Source: Convivina praedatoris (lineage in GTDB: Bacteria; Bacillota; Bacilli; Lactobacillales; Lactobacillaceae). From it: a stretch of DNA of 64,000 nucleotides. The stretch is taken from contig NZ_CAKOET010000001.1 in NCBI RefSeq assembly GCF_933208495.1, forward strand, positions 62,001-126,000, given 5' to 3'. Below are positions 16,864 to 26,311 of the stretch, piece after piece. Both the position numbers and the translations under genes were made by a program. The first letter of the stretch is position 1; each line of letters starts with the position of its first letter. Below the pieces are notes generated by a model. That model made no database searches. It saw only the letters and a list, made by a program, of their open reading frames with translations, and was not told where the DNA came from.

Positions 16864-16894
16864 GTAAAATCCTCCTAATGATATAAGTAATAGA

Positions 16895-16957
16895 AGTATA
16901 GCATTTAATTAGAATTATTCCAAACAACTTGACCAAAGTTCTAATTCTTGGTATAAC
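16895..16957. promoter_or_regulatory. Divergent promoters for the Fur-family regulator and VIT genes
   Basis: Rightward: TTGACC (16929-16934), 17 bases, TATAAC (16952-16957). Leftward (reverse strand): TTGGAA (complement of 16918-16923), 17 bases, TATACT (complement of 16895-16900). Both are close to consensus with ideal spacing. Confidence 0.82.
16909..16923. promoter_or_regulatory. Fur/PerR-type box 1
   Basis: TTAGAATTATTCCAA is a 7-1-7 inverted repeat with one mismatch, close to the PerR consensus TTATAATNATTATAA. It covers the leftward -35 element, which predicts autorepression of the regulator. Confidence 0.78.
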
Positions 16958-16961
16958 TTAT

Positions 16962-16976
16962 TTAGAATCATTCTAA
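16962..16976. promoter_or_regulatory. Fur/PerR-type box 2
   Basis: TTAGAATCATTCTAA is a perfect 7-1-7 palindrome of the PerR/Fur type. It lies just downstream of the rightward -10 (TATAAC) and before the VIT RBS, a position expected to block transcription. Confidence 0.85.
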
Positions 16977-16988
16977 CAGGAGATGCAT

Positions 16989-17666
16989 ATGGCAAAAGAC
17001 AATAATTTGATGGAGCGAAATAATGTCATTCGTGCCGGCGTTATGGGCGGTAATGATGGAATTTTATCTATCTCAGGGATTATTTTAGGGGTGGCTGGAG
17101 CCACTACCAATGTGGGCACTATCCTGCTGGCCGGTTTTGCAGGTACCTTAGCGGGGATGGTTTCCATGGCGATGGGAGAGTACGTTTCGGTCAGTTCCCA
17201 GCACGATGCGCAAGCCAAAGTGACAAAGATTCAAACTGCAGCCTTGGCCACTGATTATCAAAAAGAATTTGATTTTGTGGAAAAGAAATACCAAGAAATC
17301 GGTATTTCTAAGGAATTAGCTCAACAGGCAACTAAGGAAATGATGGATAAGGACGCCTTAGTAACAACAGTTCGTGAGCGGTATGGTTTTTCACCAAACA
17401 GTGTATTGAATGCTGGAAGTGCCGCTTTAGCTTCCTTTATTTCCTTTCCTTTGGGCGCGACCTTGCCAATGCTAGCCATGTGGTTAACACCAACCACTTA
17501 TCGTGAGATTGTGACCTTTTTAGCCGTTTTATTTGCTCTGGCTTTGACAGGTTACTCGGCAGCTTCTCTAAATGGTGCCAATCGTAAGCATGCTGCTATC
17601 CGTAATATTGTGGCTGGAATCTTCACCATGATTGTAACCTTTGCCATCGGTTCGCTATTCCGTTAA
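16989..17666 (+). CDS. VIT-family Fe2+/Mn2+ transporter, copy 1
   Basis: 225 residues with the VIT1/CCC1 architecture: IRAGVMGGNDGILSISGIILG in helix 1, a helix with GMVSMAMGEYVSVSSQ, a hydrophilic helical metal-binding loop in the middle, and three C-terminal helices. The family moves Fe2+ or Mn2+ out of the cytoplasm by proton exchange. ATG 16989 is preferred to ATG 16983 because the RBS AGGAG ends at 16981. It is followed 12 bases later by a paralogue, and both sit under the Fur-type box. Confidence 0.92.
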   Translation: MAKDNNLMERNNVIRAGVMGGNDGILSISGIILGVAGATTNVGTILLAGFAGTLAGMVSMAMGEYVSVSSQHDAQAKVTKIQTAALATDYQKEFDFVEKKYQEIGISKELAQQATKEMMDKDALVTTVRERYGFSPNSVLNAGSAALASFISFPLGATLPMLAMWLTPTTYREIVTFLAVLFALALTGYSAASLNGANRKHAAIRNIVAGIFTMIVTFAIGSLFR

Positions 17667-17678
17667 GGGAGGGACAAA

Positions 17679-18374
17679 ATGTTTAAAAAGAATAAGAAAA
17701 ATAAAGATCCTATGAGCATTGATGAGCGGTTGAATGCGATTCGAGCAGGTGTCTTAGGTTCTAATGATGGTATTTTAACTGTGGTTGGGGTAGTGTTCTC
17801 GGTGGCCGCTGCAACCACGAACCGCTTTACTATTATGATTGCGGCTTTGGCAGATTTATTAGCTTGTGCCTTGTCGATGGCTTCTGGGGAATATGCCTCG
17901 GTCTCGGCCCAGTCTGATAGTGAAAAGGTCGTCGTAGTTAAAGAACAAGAATTGTTAAAGACTGATTTTCAAAAACAATTTGATGTCATTGTTAATCACT
18001 ATGTTGAACGTGGGGTTACCCACAGTACTTCACAAGCGATTGCTAAGGAGTTGATGACCAAAAAACCTTTGGAATCAATTTTGAGTATTAAATATGATAT
18101 GACTTTGGGTCACTACATGAACCCTTGGCAGGCGGCTTGGGCATCATTGTTTAGTGCTGCTTTGGGTGGGAGTTTGCCTCTCTTAGCGCTAGTTATTACC
18201 CCAATAGCCTATCAATTCCCAGCTACCATTTTAGCTACGGTGATTGCCGTGGCGATTACTGGATTGATGAGTGCTAAACTTTCCAATGGAATGGTTGTGC
18301 GAGCTATCGTCCGAAATATCATTATTGGTTTGATTACAATCGTAATTCATTTTGGGATTGGTAAGTTATTCTAA
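17679..18374 (+). CDS. VIT-family Fe2+/Mn2+ transporter, copy 2
   Basis: 231 residues, paralogous to the preceding gene: IRAGVLGSNDGILTVVGVVFS, ALSMASGEYASVSAQSDSE and the same helix layout, with an added Lys-rich N-terminus (KKNKKNKD). The tandem pair may form heteromers or split Fe and Mn export. It is transcribed in the same unit, behind GGAGGG. Confidence 0.92.
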   Translation: MFKKNKKNKDPMSIDERLNAIRAGVLGSNDGILTVVGVVFSVAAATTNRFTIMIAALADLLACALSMASGEYASVSAQSDSEKVVVVKEQELLKTDFQKQFDVIVNHYVERGVTHSTSQAIAKELMTKKPLESILSIKYDMTLGHYMNPWQAAWASLFSAALGGSLPLLALVITPIAYQFPATILATVIAVAITGLMSAKLSNGMVVRAIVRNIIIGLITIVIHFGIGKLF

Positions 18375-18472
18375 TTTGGTATATTTCAAATTTTATAAAA
18401 ATGCGTGCAATTCTCAAGTGAATAAATTATACTGAATTTGTGAACTTTATAAATAAGAATGGAGGATTTACA

Positions 18473-19834
18473 ATGAAAGTTGTCATCGTTGGTGCGTCAC
18501 ATGGGGGTCATGAGTCAGCAGTTGAGCTCTTGAGCCGTTATGAAGGTAATGATGTTACGGTTTATGAAGAAGGTGATTTTATCTCCTTCATGTCCTGTGG
18601 TATGCAGTTATACTTAGAGGATCAGGTAACTGATCGTGATGAGGTTCGTAACTTTAGTCCTGAGCAAGTAGAAAGCTTGGGCGGCAAGGTTTTGACTAAT
18701 CATAAGGTGACTGCTATTGATGTAAATGCTCACAAAGTAACTGTGAAAGATACAACAACGGGTGAGGTTAAGGAAGACTGCTATGACAAGCTAATCCTTT
18801 CATCAGGAGTAACCCCAGCTACTTTGCCAGTTGCTGGATCAGATTTGAACAATGTTTACTTGATGCGTGGTCGTGACTGGGCAACAAAGATTTATGCCAA
18901 AGCTCATGATGAACAAGTAAAGAACGTTGTTGTTGTCGGTGCTGGTTACATCGGGGTCGAAGCCGCTGAAGTTTTTAACAAGGCAGGTAAGAAGGTTACG
19001 ATTATCGATATGATTAACCGTCCTTTGGGTAACTACCTTGATGATGAATTGGCAGATAAAGTTACTGCTACTTTAATTAAGCACGGTGTTGACTTAAAGC
19101 TAGGTCACTCAGTACAAGCTTTTGAAGGTCAAGGACAAGTATCATCAGTCAAGAGTGATGATGGACAAGCAATTCCAGCTGACTTAGTAATCGTTGCCGC
19201 TGGGGTTAAGCCTAATACCAAGTGGTTGGAAAACACGGTAGCTTTGGATAAGCGTGGTTTCATCAAGACTGATTCTTACTTGCGTACTTCAGCTAAAGAT
19301 GTTTTTGCTATTGGAGATGCAATCTTGCCACTCTTTACGCCAGCCGGTCAACCCGCCCCAATCGCTTTGGCTTCAACTGCTCGTCGCGAGGCTCGTTACT
19401 TAGTAGAAAACATCACTATGGAACAGCCCAGCCGGGCATTTCCTGGTGTTAATGGATCTTCAGCCTTGACTGTCTTTGAGTACAAGTTGGCTACTACTGG
19501 TGTTAATGCTCATAATGCGGCTATGCTTAATTTGAATGTTGCTACTAGCGTTTATGAAGCAACTCTACGTCCAAAGTTTGTTAAGGATGGTAATCCTGCA
19601 GTTACGGTAAAGTTGACTTTTAATCCTGAAAGCCACATTATTATGGGCGGTCAATTCCTTTCTGAAGCAGATGTAACGGCCCACGCTAATACCATTGCTT
19701 TGGCCATTAAAGCCCACATGACTTTGGAAGATTTAGCTGAAGCTGACTTTTTCTTCCAACCTGGATTTGACCGTCAATGGTCATTGGTCAACTTAGCTGC
19801 TCAAGTAGCTTTGGGTGAGACACCTAGTGTTTGA
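18473..19834 (+). CDS. NADH peroxidase-like flavoprotein (Npr/Nox family)
   Basis: 453 residues. The N-terminal FAD-binding fold starts KVVIVGASHGG with His10, and the single redox cysteine is Cys42 in FMSCGMQLYLE, both as in enterococcal NADH peroxidase. A second dinucleotide fold is VVVVGAGYIGVEAAE, and the C-terminal dimer domain ends ADFFFQPGFDRQWSLVN. It reduces H2O2 (or O2 if it is a water-forming oxidase) with NADH through a Cys-sulfenic acid. The GMQLYL context favours peroxidase. The start ATG 18473 follows GGAGG. Nearby PerR-like and VIT genes fit an oxidative-stress block. Confidence 0.9.
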   Translation: MKVVIVGASHGGHESAVELLSRYEGNDVTVYEEGDFISFMSCGMQLYLEDQVTDRDEVRNFSPEQVESLGGKVLTNHKVTAIDVNAHKVTVKDTTTGEVKEDCYDKLILSSGVTPATLPVAGSDLNNVYLMRGRDWATKIYAKAHDEQVKNVVVVGAGYIGVEAAEVFNKAGKKVTIIDMINRPLGNYLDDELADKVTATLIKHGVDLKLGHSVQAFEGQGQVSSVKSDDGQAIPADLVIVAAGVKPNTKWLENTVALDKRGFIKTDSYLRTSAKDVFAIGDAILPLFTPAGQPAPIALASTARREARYLVENITMEQPSRAFPGVNGSSALTVFEYKLATTGVNAHNAAMLNLNVATSVYEATLRPKFVKDGNPAVTVKLTFNPESHIIMGGQFLSEADVTAHANTIALAIKAHMTLEDLAEADFFFQPGFDRQWSLVNLAAQVALGETPSV

Positions 19835-19896
19835 TTTTTCCATTGGACATAAATAAATGAATGCGGATACCGATTTTTTGGCATAATAGAGATATT

Positions 19897-20751
19897 ATGA
19901 ATAAAAAATTGGTATTTTTTTGGAAAAAGCTGGATCAACGCTTTAACCTAGGTTTGTTGGTGGAATATTTTTCACGCTCCGAAGTCGGCTTAGTTGGTCC
20001 AACTTTTGCTTATTATTCACTTTTGACTATTTTTCCAATTATGATTGCGCTCGTGGTCATTTTATCTTTAATTAATGCTGATTCGGAAGCGGTGATGCAC
20101 ATTTTGAGCCGAATTCTCCCTGATAGTATTGATCAGATTATTCATCCGGTTTTGGAATCAGTTATGACTACTAAGAGTAAGTCTTATTTGTCTTTTTCAG
20201 TTGTATTTATTATTTGGTCGGTTTCCCAAGTGGTGGCCGTTCTACGCCGGACTTTTAATAATATTGCTGGGGTAGAAGATAAGGGAAGTAACATCTTAAC
20301 GCGAGCCTGGTCCTTTATTTGGCTGTTTTTGGCCTTAATATCGTTTGTCTCCTTAATTTTTGCGGTTAATATTTTAACAATTGTTGTCCATAGTTTGCCG
20401 ATTAGTCCCTGGACCGGTTTTTTAAATCATCAAACCCATTGGGCCTTAATCTTTGGTATTTGGTTTGTTTTAACAATGTTGAATTTCTTTTTACCGACTA
20501 GAGAAGCCCGCCCTCGTTGGCGGTATGTGGCCTTTGGTTCGGTAGTAGAGCTATTTTTCTTGAATTTATCAAATCGATTTTTCTCTTGGTACGCTAATTT
20601 ACAAGTTGGCCGCTATGGTTTCTATGAATCGATTAGTTCGATTGTGGTATTTTTGATTTGGCTGAATTTAATTGCTACTATTTTAGTCTTAGGTTATGTT
20701 CTGATCATGTGGCTATCATCATTTGATAATAAAGAGATAGAAGAGGGGTAA
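19897..20751 (+). CDS. YihY/virulence factor BrkB family membrane protein
   Basis: 284 residues with about six membrane helices and the family pattern LVGPTFAYYSLLTIFPIMIAL near the N-terminus, followed by YGFYESISSIVVFLIWLN. The family was once called ribonuclease BN, but no RNase activity is expected; its function is unknown. I prefer ATG 19897 over ATG 19861, since a CATAAT -10-like element lies between them and 12 extra residues have no RBS. Confidence 0.88.
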   Translation: MNKKLVFFWKKLDQRFNLGLLVEYFSRSEVGLVGPTFAYYSLLTIFPIMIALVVILSLINADSEAVMHILSRILPDSIDQIIHPVLESVMTTKSKSYLSFSVVFIIWSVSQVVAVLRRTFNNIAGVEDKGSNILTRAWSFIWLFLALISFVSLIFAVNILTIVVHSLPISPWTGFLNHQTHWALIFGIWFVLTMLNFFLPTREARPRWRYVAFGSVVELFFLNLSNRFFSWYANLQVGRYGFYESISSIVVFLIWLNLIATILVLGYVLIMWLSSFDNKEIEEG

Positions 20752-20753
20752 GA

Positions 20754-21347
20754 ATGTTTACGAATAGTGATTTTGATGTATTCTTGGCACCAGATTTAGA
20801 GGGGCGGATGGAAAAAATCCGGACCATCATCGATCCAAAGTTTGAAGCGTTTGCCACCAAGGCTTTGCCAATTTTAAAGGCTGATGGGCAAGAATGGTAT
20901 GCCCATGTTGCAAAACATCGGATGCGTAAAACCAATGCCCCAGATAATACCTGGGTGGCTTTTGCCCCTAATAAACGTGGGTATAAAATGATGCCCCATT
21001 TTGAGCTGGGAATGTGGGCTGATAACTTGTACTTATACTTAGCGGTGGAAGAAAACATGAAACCTGATCAGTTGGCTACAATTGCGCCTAAGTTAAGAGA
21101 AATTACCGATTTAGTGGCGCAACTTTCTGATGATTTTGTTTTAAGTCAAAATCACATGGTCAATGAAAACCAGCCCTTGGCAGCATATGAGAAGCTAGTT
21201 GAGCGTTACCAGCAGGTCAAGGCTAGTGAAATCTTGATTGGCATTAAGATTAATCAGGGAGATGTCCGTTTGGGAAACGCGCAGTTAGAAGCTGATTTGT
21301 TAGCAGCTTTAAAAACCTTATTGCCCTTATATCAAAAATTACGTTAA
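20754..21347 (+). CDS. DUF1054 (YktB-type) protein
   Basis: 197 residues matching the DUF1054/UPF0637 family: FTNSDFDVFLAPDLEGRM, then GQEWYAHVAKHRMRKTNAP and MPHFELGMWADNLYLYLAV. It is soluble, with no known activity. It starts two bases after the YihY gene behind GAGGGG, in one operon that ends at the terminator 21350-21385. Confidence 0.88.
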   Translation: MFTNSDFDVFLAPDLEGRMEKIRTIIDPKFEAFATKALPILKADGQEWYAHVAKHRMRKTNAPDNTWVAFAPNKRGYKMMPHFELGMWADNLYLYLAVEENMKPDQLATIAPKLREITDLVAQLSDDFVLSQNHMVNENQPLAAYEKLVERYQQVKASEILIGIKINQGDVRLGNAQLEADLLAALKTLLPLYQKLR

Positions 21348-21349
21348 TT

Positions 21350-21385
21350 AAAAGGCCATTCGACAATCAAGTCGAATGGCCTTTT
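21350..21385. terminator. Strong bidirectional terminator
   Basis: A 15-bp perfect stem, AAAAGGCCATTCGAC / GTCGAATGGCCTTTT with an AATCAA loop. It serves convergent DUF1054 and antiporter genes. Confidence 0.93.
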
Positions 21386-21389
21386 AACT

Positions 21390-23474
21390 TTATTCAATGG
21401 CTAAAGTTTCTTCCTTATTTTTCATTAATTGCAAAGCCTGGGCTTGGTTGATTTCATTGAATAAAATATTAGCAATCGCTGGTTTAATTGATTCATCCTG
21501 AACGCCCTTTTGTACATAATCATATTCATAGCGGAAAACTTGGACAAAAGTGTCACTGTTGATGTTGATTTGCTTTTGATGGAAATCGTGCTGAATCATG
21601 GTAAAGAAGCGATCCATGGTTTTCCGAGCTAGATAAAGCTCATTACTGTTGGTCTTACTTTGTAGATTTTCTCTTAGAATGTCATCTAAATGAGTATCGA
21701 CGGCCTGCATAACATCGTTGTTTAACTGTAAGAGGACTTCTTGATTTGCTTTCCAAGTTTTAACTTTTTCAGCAAATTTTTTGTCGGTATTTAAACGCTT
21801 TTTATAAAAGGATTTGCGTTGTTTTTTTGTGATTGTTCCTGTACTAATATGAAAGCGCATTTCATGAAAAACTCGTCGGAATTGGTGTTCCAAAGAGCGA
21901 ATTGGATGGCGACGACGATTGGGGTTTAACAAAGTTTTTTGTAAAATCTTGTTGTACATATCAATGACATCATCACTATAAGTGGCATTGACATAATCCC
22001 CGTGAGTATAAGCACTGACGAAGTCGGCAATCTCATTTAATTCGTTTAGATATTCTTCTGAATAGCGGACTTGATCGAAATTGCGAAGGTTAGTTTTTTG
22101 GGAGTTAAGCTGGGCCGAAATAGCTTCGCGTATATCACGATCACTAATTTGTTCCTGACTACGTAGCATGGCATAGTCAATCATTTGGTCCCGAATTTGA
22201 TTGATTTCTTCTGGTGTATAGTCGGTTTGTTCTCGTGGTAATAGGCGAGGAAGCATTAAAGAAGCAACTAGCATACTAATTAAAATTAGTAAGGTAGCAA
22301 TGATGATTAATTCGGTTCGAAAGGGGAAAGGCTGGCCATTAATCGTAGTTGGTAGAGAGAAGGCCATCGCTAAGGTAATCGTGCCATGTACGCCACTAAT
22401 TCCAAACAAGCGGGCACTTTTAAAGCGATCCGGTTGATCTTGATGGCCAAAGAAAGGTTGGAGTCGTTGGCTTTTTTCAACCCGGACCCAAACAAAACGA
22501 CCGATAAACATGACTGTGTAGATGGCCAGACTTAGGCCAATTAATTCAAAGCTGTAGTCAAAACCAATTTGAATCATTTCATTAATGACAGCAGGTAAAG
22601 ATAGGCCTAACAGTAAGAAGACGACTTCGTTTAAAATCGTGGTTAAAGTTTTCCAAATAGTACTTGTTGTTAGTTGTACTTCGGTCGAGTTTAGACGTAA
22701 ACGGCTACTGTCCCAATTGTGGACAATTCCACTGGCTACTACGGCTAAAATACCAGAAACCCCCCAGTGCTCAGCTAAGAGGTAAATAGCAAAAGGCGTC
22801 AAGATGCTAATCGGGATGATGGTGGCGGCTGCATTAACGGCATGGGTGGTCAAGTAGGTTCGGATTTTAATGATGATGAATGAAGCTAAGATACCAACTA
22901 AGACCCCACCACCAGCGACAATTAAGAATTGGTTAATCCCATGTACTAGGGAAAAATGCCCCTGTTGTAAAACAGAAAGAGCAAGGTTTAACATAACCAA
23001 ACCAGTCGCATCATTGAAGAGGGATTCCAAGTTCAAAGCGCGATTAACGCCTTTAGGCATGGATAAGCCACTCGTAATTGATTTGACGGCAACGGCATCG
23101 GTCGGGACAACGATGGCTGCTAAGGCAATTGACAAGGGAAAGGACCAGTGAGCTTCGAGTCGATCAGTCAAAATGCCGACAATTAGCGCCGTGAAAATGG
23201 CTAAGGTCACTGAAAGCTCAATGATTAAACGAAAGTTAGTCCGAATGGTCCGAATTGATTGCTCCTTACCATCCATAAACATCAGTGGGGCAATGATTAG
23301 TAACATAAAGAATTCAGGTTCCAGAGTGAACTCATTAAAAATCGGGATAAAAGAAAAAAGCGCACCAATGGCAATTAGGACAAAGGACTCTGGAATTTTT
23401 GGAAAAAAGGGTTTGACGATATTGGCGGTAATGACACCGACCAAAATAAAGGCAATCAAATAAAGATTGGTCAT
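21390..23474 (-). CDS. CPA1-family Na+/H+ antiporter
   Basis: 694 residues. Twelve or so membrane helices in the first 410 residues include the CPA1 ion-binding motif LFNDATGLV and the VPTDAVAVKS helix. A long (about 280-residue) cytoplasmic C-terminal tail, rich in charged helices, follows. It exports Na+ (or K+) in exchange for H+ and supports pH and salt tolerance. ATG 23474 follows GGAGCAA read leftward. It is transcribed alone. Confidence 0.92.
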   Translation of the reverse strand: MTNLYLIAFILVGVITANIVKPFFPKIPESFVLIAIGALFSFIPIFNEFTLEPEFFMLLIIAPLMFMDGKEQSIRTIRTNFRLIIELSVTLAIFTALIVGILTDRLEAHWSFPLSIALAAIVVPTDAVAVKSITSGLSMPKGVNRALNLESLFNDATGLVMLNLALSVLQQGHFSLVHGINQFLIVAGGGVLVGILASFIIIKIRTYLTTHAVNAAATIIPISILTPFAIYLLAEHWGVSGILAVVASGIVHNWDSSRLRLNSTEVQLTTSTIWKTLTTILNEVVFLLLGLSLPAVINEMIQIGFDYSFELIGLSLAIYTVMFIGRFVWVRVEKSQRLQPFFGHQDQPDRFKSARLFGISGVHGTITLAMAFSLPTTINGQPFPFRTELIIIATLLILISMLVASLMLPRLLPREQTDYTPEEINQIRDQMIDYAMLRSQEQISDRDIREAISAQLNSQKTNLRNFDQVRYSEEYLNELNEIADFVSAYTHGDYVNATYSDDVIDMYNKILQKTLLNPNRRRHPIRSLEHQFRRVFHEMRFHISTGTITKKQRKSFYKKRLNTDKKFAEKVKTWKANQEVLLQLNNDVMQAVDTHLDDILRENLQSKTNSNELYLARKTMDRFFTMIQHDFHQKQININSDTFVQVFRYEYDYVQKGVQDESIKPAIANILFNEINQAQALQLMKNKEETLAIE

Positions 23475-23648
23475 GAAAAGTATTGCTCCTCAATTTGTTT
23501 ATTTGTTTTAAAGAAATTAGCAACTCTTATTATAGAGGGATTGGATGTTCCTGACAAATAGGCAGTTAGTACATAATTATGAAAATAATTTTAATTTAAT
23601 CTGAATATGTTTATAATTGAAGTAACTAAGACGATAGGTAGGTAAAAT

Positions 23649-26183
23649 ATGACAGCGATTCAGCGTTTTTATGAAACTTTTAAACCCGAGCATTATGATT
23701 TGTATTTTGATATTAGTCGAGCCAACAAGATTATTAAGGGACAAACTAAGATTACTGGAACAGCGGTGCAATCTGATATCGCCCTACATCAGCATGATTT
23801 AACAATCCAAGAATTAAAGGTCGATGGCCAGGTGGTTGATTTTCAGGTTGATAATGATCAAGATGCTATTTTCTTTAATGTTGTTCAGGCCGGTCAAGTA
23901 ACCATCGAAGTGACTTACTCAGCACCATTAACTGATAATATGAATGGGATTTATCCCTCTTATTATGAAGTGAATGGCGAAAGTAAACAGCTGGTTGGGA
24001 CCCAATTTGAAACTTACTTTGCCCGTCAAGCTTTTCCTAGCATTGATGAGCCGGAAGCTAAGGCTACCTTTAGTACGGCCATTCGTTTTGATGAGCAACC
24101 TGGTGAAACAGTGATTGCCAACATGCCCGAAGACCATGAAACCGATGGCGTTCACTACTTCCAAAAGACAGTTAAAATGTCAACGTATTTGGTGGCCTTT
24201 GTTTTGGGTGATTTACAAAGTAAGAAAACTCAGACTAAAAGCGGTGTCGAAGTGGGTGTCTTTAGTACTAAGGCCCACCCAATTGCTGACTTGGATTTCG
24301 CCCTAGATATTGCCAAGCGTTCGATTGAATTTTATGAAGATTATTACCAAACACCTTATCCTTTGCCTCATTCTTGGCAGGTCGCTTTGCCTGATTTTTC
24401 AGCTGGAGCGATGGAAAACTGGGGAATTGTTACCTATCGTGAAGCCTATCTATTAGTTGATTCAGCTAATACTGCCTTGTCAGTTAAGCAGGTCGTTGCC
24501 ACGGTGATTGCCCACGAATTGGCCCACCAGTGGTTTGGCGACCTAGTAACAATGAAGTGGTGGGATGAGTTGTGGTTAAACGAAAGTTTTGCCAATATGA
24601 TGGAATTCGTCGCCATTGATGCCTTGGAGCCAAATTGGCACATTTGGGAAAGCTTTAACGCCAATGATGTCCAGGCAGCCCTAAAGCGTGATGCTACAGA
24701 TGGGGTCCAACCGGTACACGTAGCCGTAAACCATCCTGCAGAAATTGATGCCCTCTTTGACCCAGCTATTGTTTATGCCAAGGGTGCCCGTTTGTTGGTA
24801 ATGATGCGGTCTTTGATTGGGGATGATGCCCTGCGTCAAGGATTGAAAGCCTATTTTGCCAAGATGGCCTATGGTAACGCCAGTGGTGCTGATTTGTGGG
24901 AAGCCTTAGGCCAAGCCTCTGGTCAAAATATTGGGGAAGTCATGAAGACTTGGTTGGAACAACCAGGATACCCAGTTGTCTCAGCAAAATTGGTTGAGGG
25001 TCATGTTGTCTTGCATCAAGAGCAGTTTAATATTGGTAAACAGGCTGATACTGACCGTTTGTGGCAAATTCCGCTTAATTCAACTGACCCTAAGGCACCA
25101 AAGTTGATGGATACAGCTGATTTAGATTTGGGTAGTTATGCTGATATTTTGGCTCGTACGAACGGTGTTTTCCGTTTGAATGTTGGCAATGCAGCCCACT
25201 ATGTTATCCAATATGATGAGCGTTTGTTGGCCGATTTGCTAGAGGACTTTGAGAATTTCGACCCAATTACTCAGGCGCAGTTCTTGCAAGATAATTTACT
25301 GCTCGCTGAGGGTGGCCGGACTGGCTATGCCGACTTACTTTGGCTATTGCCTAATCTAGCCGACAGTTCTTCGAGTTTGGTGATTGATTTGGTTTATCGA
25401 ATTGTCAGTCAAATTAAGGACTTTGTGACGCCGGGTAGCGAAGAAGAACAGCTTTTGAAAGAGTTTGTGGCGCAATTAAGCGCTAATCAAATTGCCCGTT
25501 TGGGTTGGCAACAAAAAGATACCGACAGCAACGAAGATTTGCTAATTCGGCCAACTGTTTTGGCAGCTGGTGTTTACGGCGAGGATGCTGCTGTTTTGGC
25601 TCAGGCACATGCACAATTTGAGGCAGTTAATCGTCAAGTAGCGCAATTACCAGCCGATAGCCGCAGTGCCGTCTTGGTCAGTGAAATTAAAAATAATCAA
25701 GGAACTAGCAATTTTGCTGACTTCTTGGCTCTTTACCAAAAGAGTGCTAATGCAAGCTTGAAGGCTGATTTGCGGACAGCTTTAACTAGCAGTCGGGATA
25801 GTTCAGAATTACAAAGTTTGGTTGATAATTTCCAAAATGCAGCAGTGATTAAGCCACAAGATTTGCGTGGTTGGTTTGCTGGTGTTCTAGCTAACTCAGC
25901 CGGTCAGTCCGCTGCTTGGAATTGGTTGGAAACCCAGTGGTCATGGTTGGAAGAACGCCTTGGTGGTGATATGGAATTCTCCAGCTATGTTACGGTGATT
26001 AGTCGTATTTTCCATACACAGGAACGTTTAACTGAATTTAAGACCTTCTTTACACCTAAAATCAATCAGCCTGGTTTGAGCCGTGAAATTCAAATGGACA
26101 TTGATATTATTGCTAGTCGAGCAGCTGTAATAAAGCAACAAGCTGATCAAGTTGTTATGACTTTACGGGCCTTGGTTCGTTAA
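23649..26183 (+). CDS. pepN: M1-family aminopeptidase N
   Basis: 844 residues, full length for lactic PepN. It has the exopeptidase motif GAMENWG and the zinc site HELAHQWFGD (His289, Glu290, His293), with the third ligand Glu in LWLNESFA, followed by the long ERAP1-like helical C-terminus. It is a cytosolic enzyme that removes N-terminal residues (broad, preferring Lys/Leu/Ala) from peptides taken up from protein-rich media. Monocistronic, closed by its own terminator. Confidence 0.96.
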   Translation: MTAIQRFYETFKPEHYDLYFDISRANKIIKGQTKITGTAVQSDIALHQHDLTIQELKVDGQVVDFQVDNDQDAIFFNVVQAGQVTIEVTYSAPLTDNMNGIYPSYYEVNGESKQLVGTQFETYFARQAFPSIDEPEAKATFSTAIRFDEQPGETVIANMPEDHETDGVHYFQKTVKMSTYLVAFVLGDLQSKKTQTKSGVEVGVFSTKAHPIADLDFALDIAKRSIEFYEDYYQTPYPLPHSWQVALPDFSAGAMENWGIVTYREAYLLVDSANTALSVKQVVATVIAHELAHQWFGDLVTMKWWDELWLNESFANMMEFVAIDALEPNWHIWESFNANDVQAALKRDATDGVQPVHVAVNHPAEIDALFDPAIVYAKGARLLVMMRSLIGDDALRQGLKAYFAKMAYGNASGADLWEALGQASGQNIGEVMKTWLEQPGYPVVSAKLVEGHVVLHQEQFNIGKQADTDRLWQIPLNSTDPKAPKLMDTADLDLGSYADILARTNGVFRLNVGNAAHYVIQYDERLLADLLEDFENFDPITQAQFLQDNLLLAEGGRTGYADLLWLLPNLADSSSSLVIDLVYRIVSQIKDFVTPGSEEEQLLKEFVAQLSANQIARLGWQQKDTDSNEDLLIRPTVLAAGVYGEDAAVLAQAHAQFEAVNRQVAQLPADSRSAVLVSEIKNNQGTSNFADFLALYQKSANASLKADLRTALTSSRDSSELQSLVDNFQNAAVIKPQDLRGWFAGVLANSAGQSAAWNWLETQWSWLEERLGGDMEFSSYVTVISRIFHTQERLTEFKTFFTPKINQPGLSREIQMDIDIIASRAAVIKQQADQVVMTLRALVR

Positions 26184-26198
26184 TAATAAAATTATTAG

Positions 26199-26235
26199 AA
26201 AATGAATTGCTATAATTTAAGCAATTCATTTTTTG
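26199..26235 (+). terminator. Terminator after pepN
   Basis: AAATGAATTGC / GCAATTCATTT stem with an AT-rich loop and a run of six Ts. Confidence 0.88.
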
Positions 26236-26311
26236 TTTGTAAAATAAAGGTTTTAAAATTAGTTTCATTAGGATATCGTTAGAATATTGTTATTTTTGAA
26301 AGGCGAAACCT

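Noticed and set aside
19861-19896. Longer start for the YihY-family gene at ATG 19861
   Set aside because: No RBS precedes it, and a -10-like element lies between the two ATGs.
22585-23463. Forward frames of 66-96 codons within the antiporter gene
   Set aside because: Antisense shadows of a clear CPA1 antiporter on the other strand.
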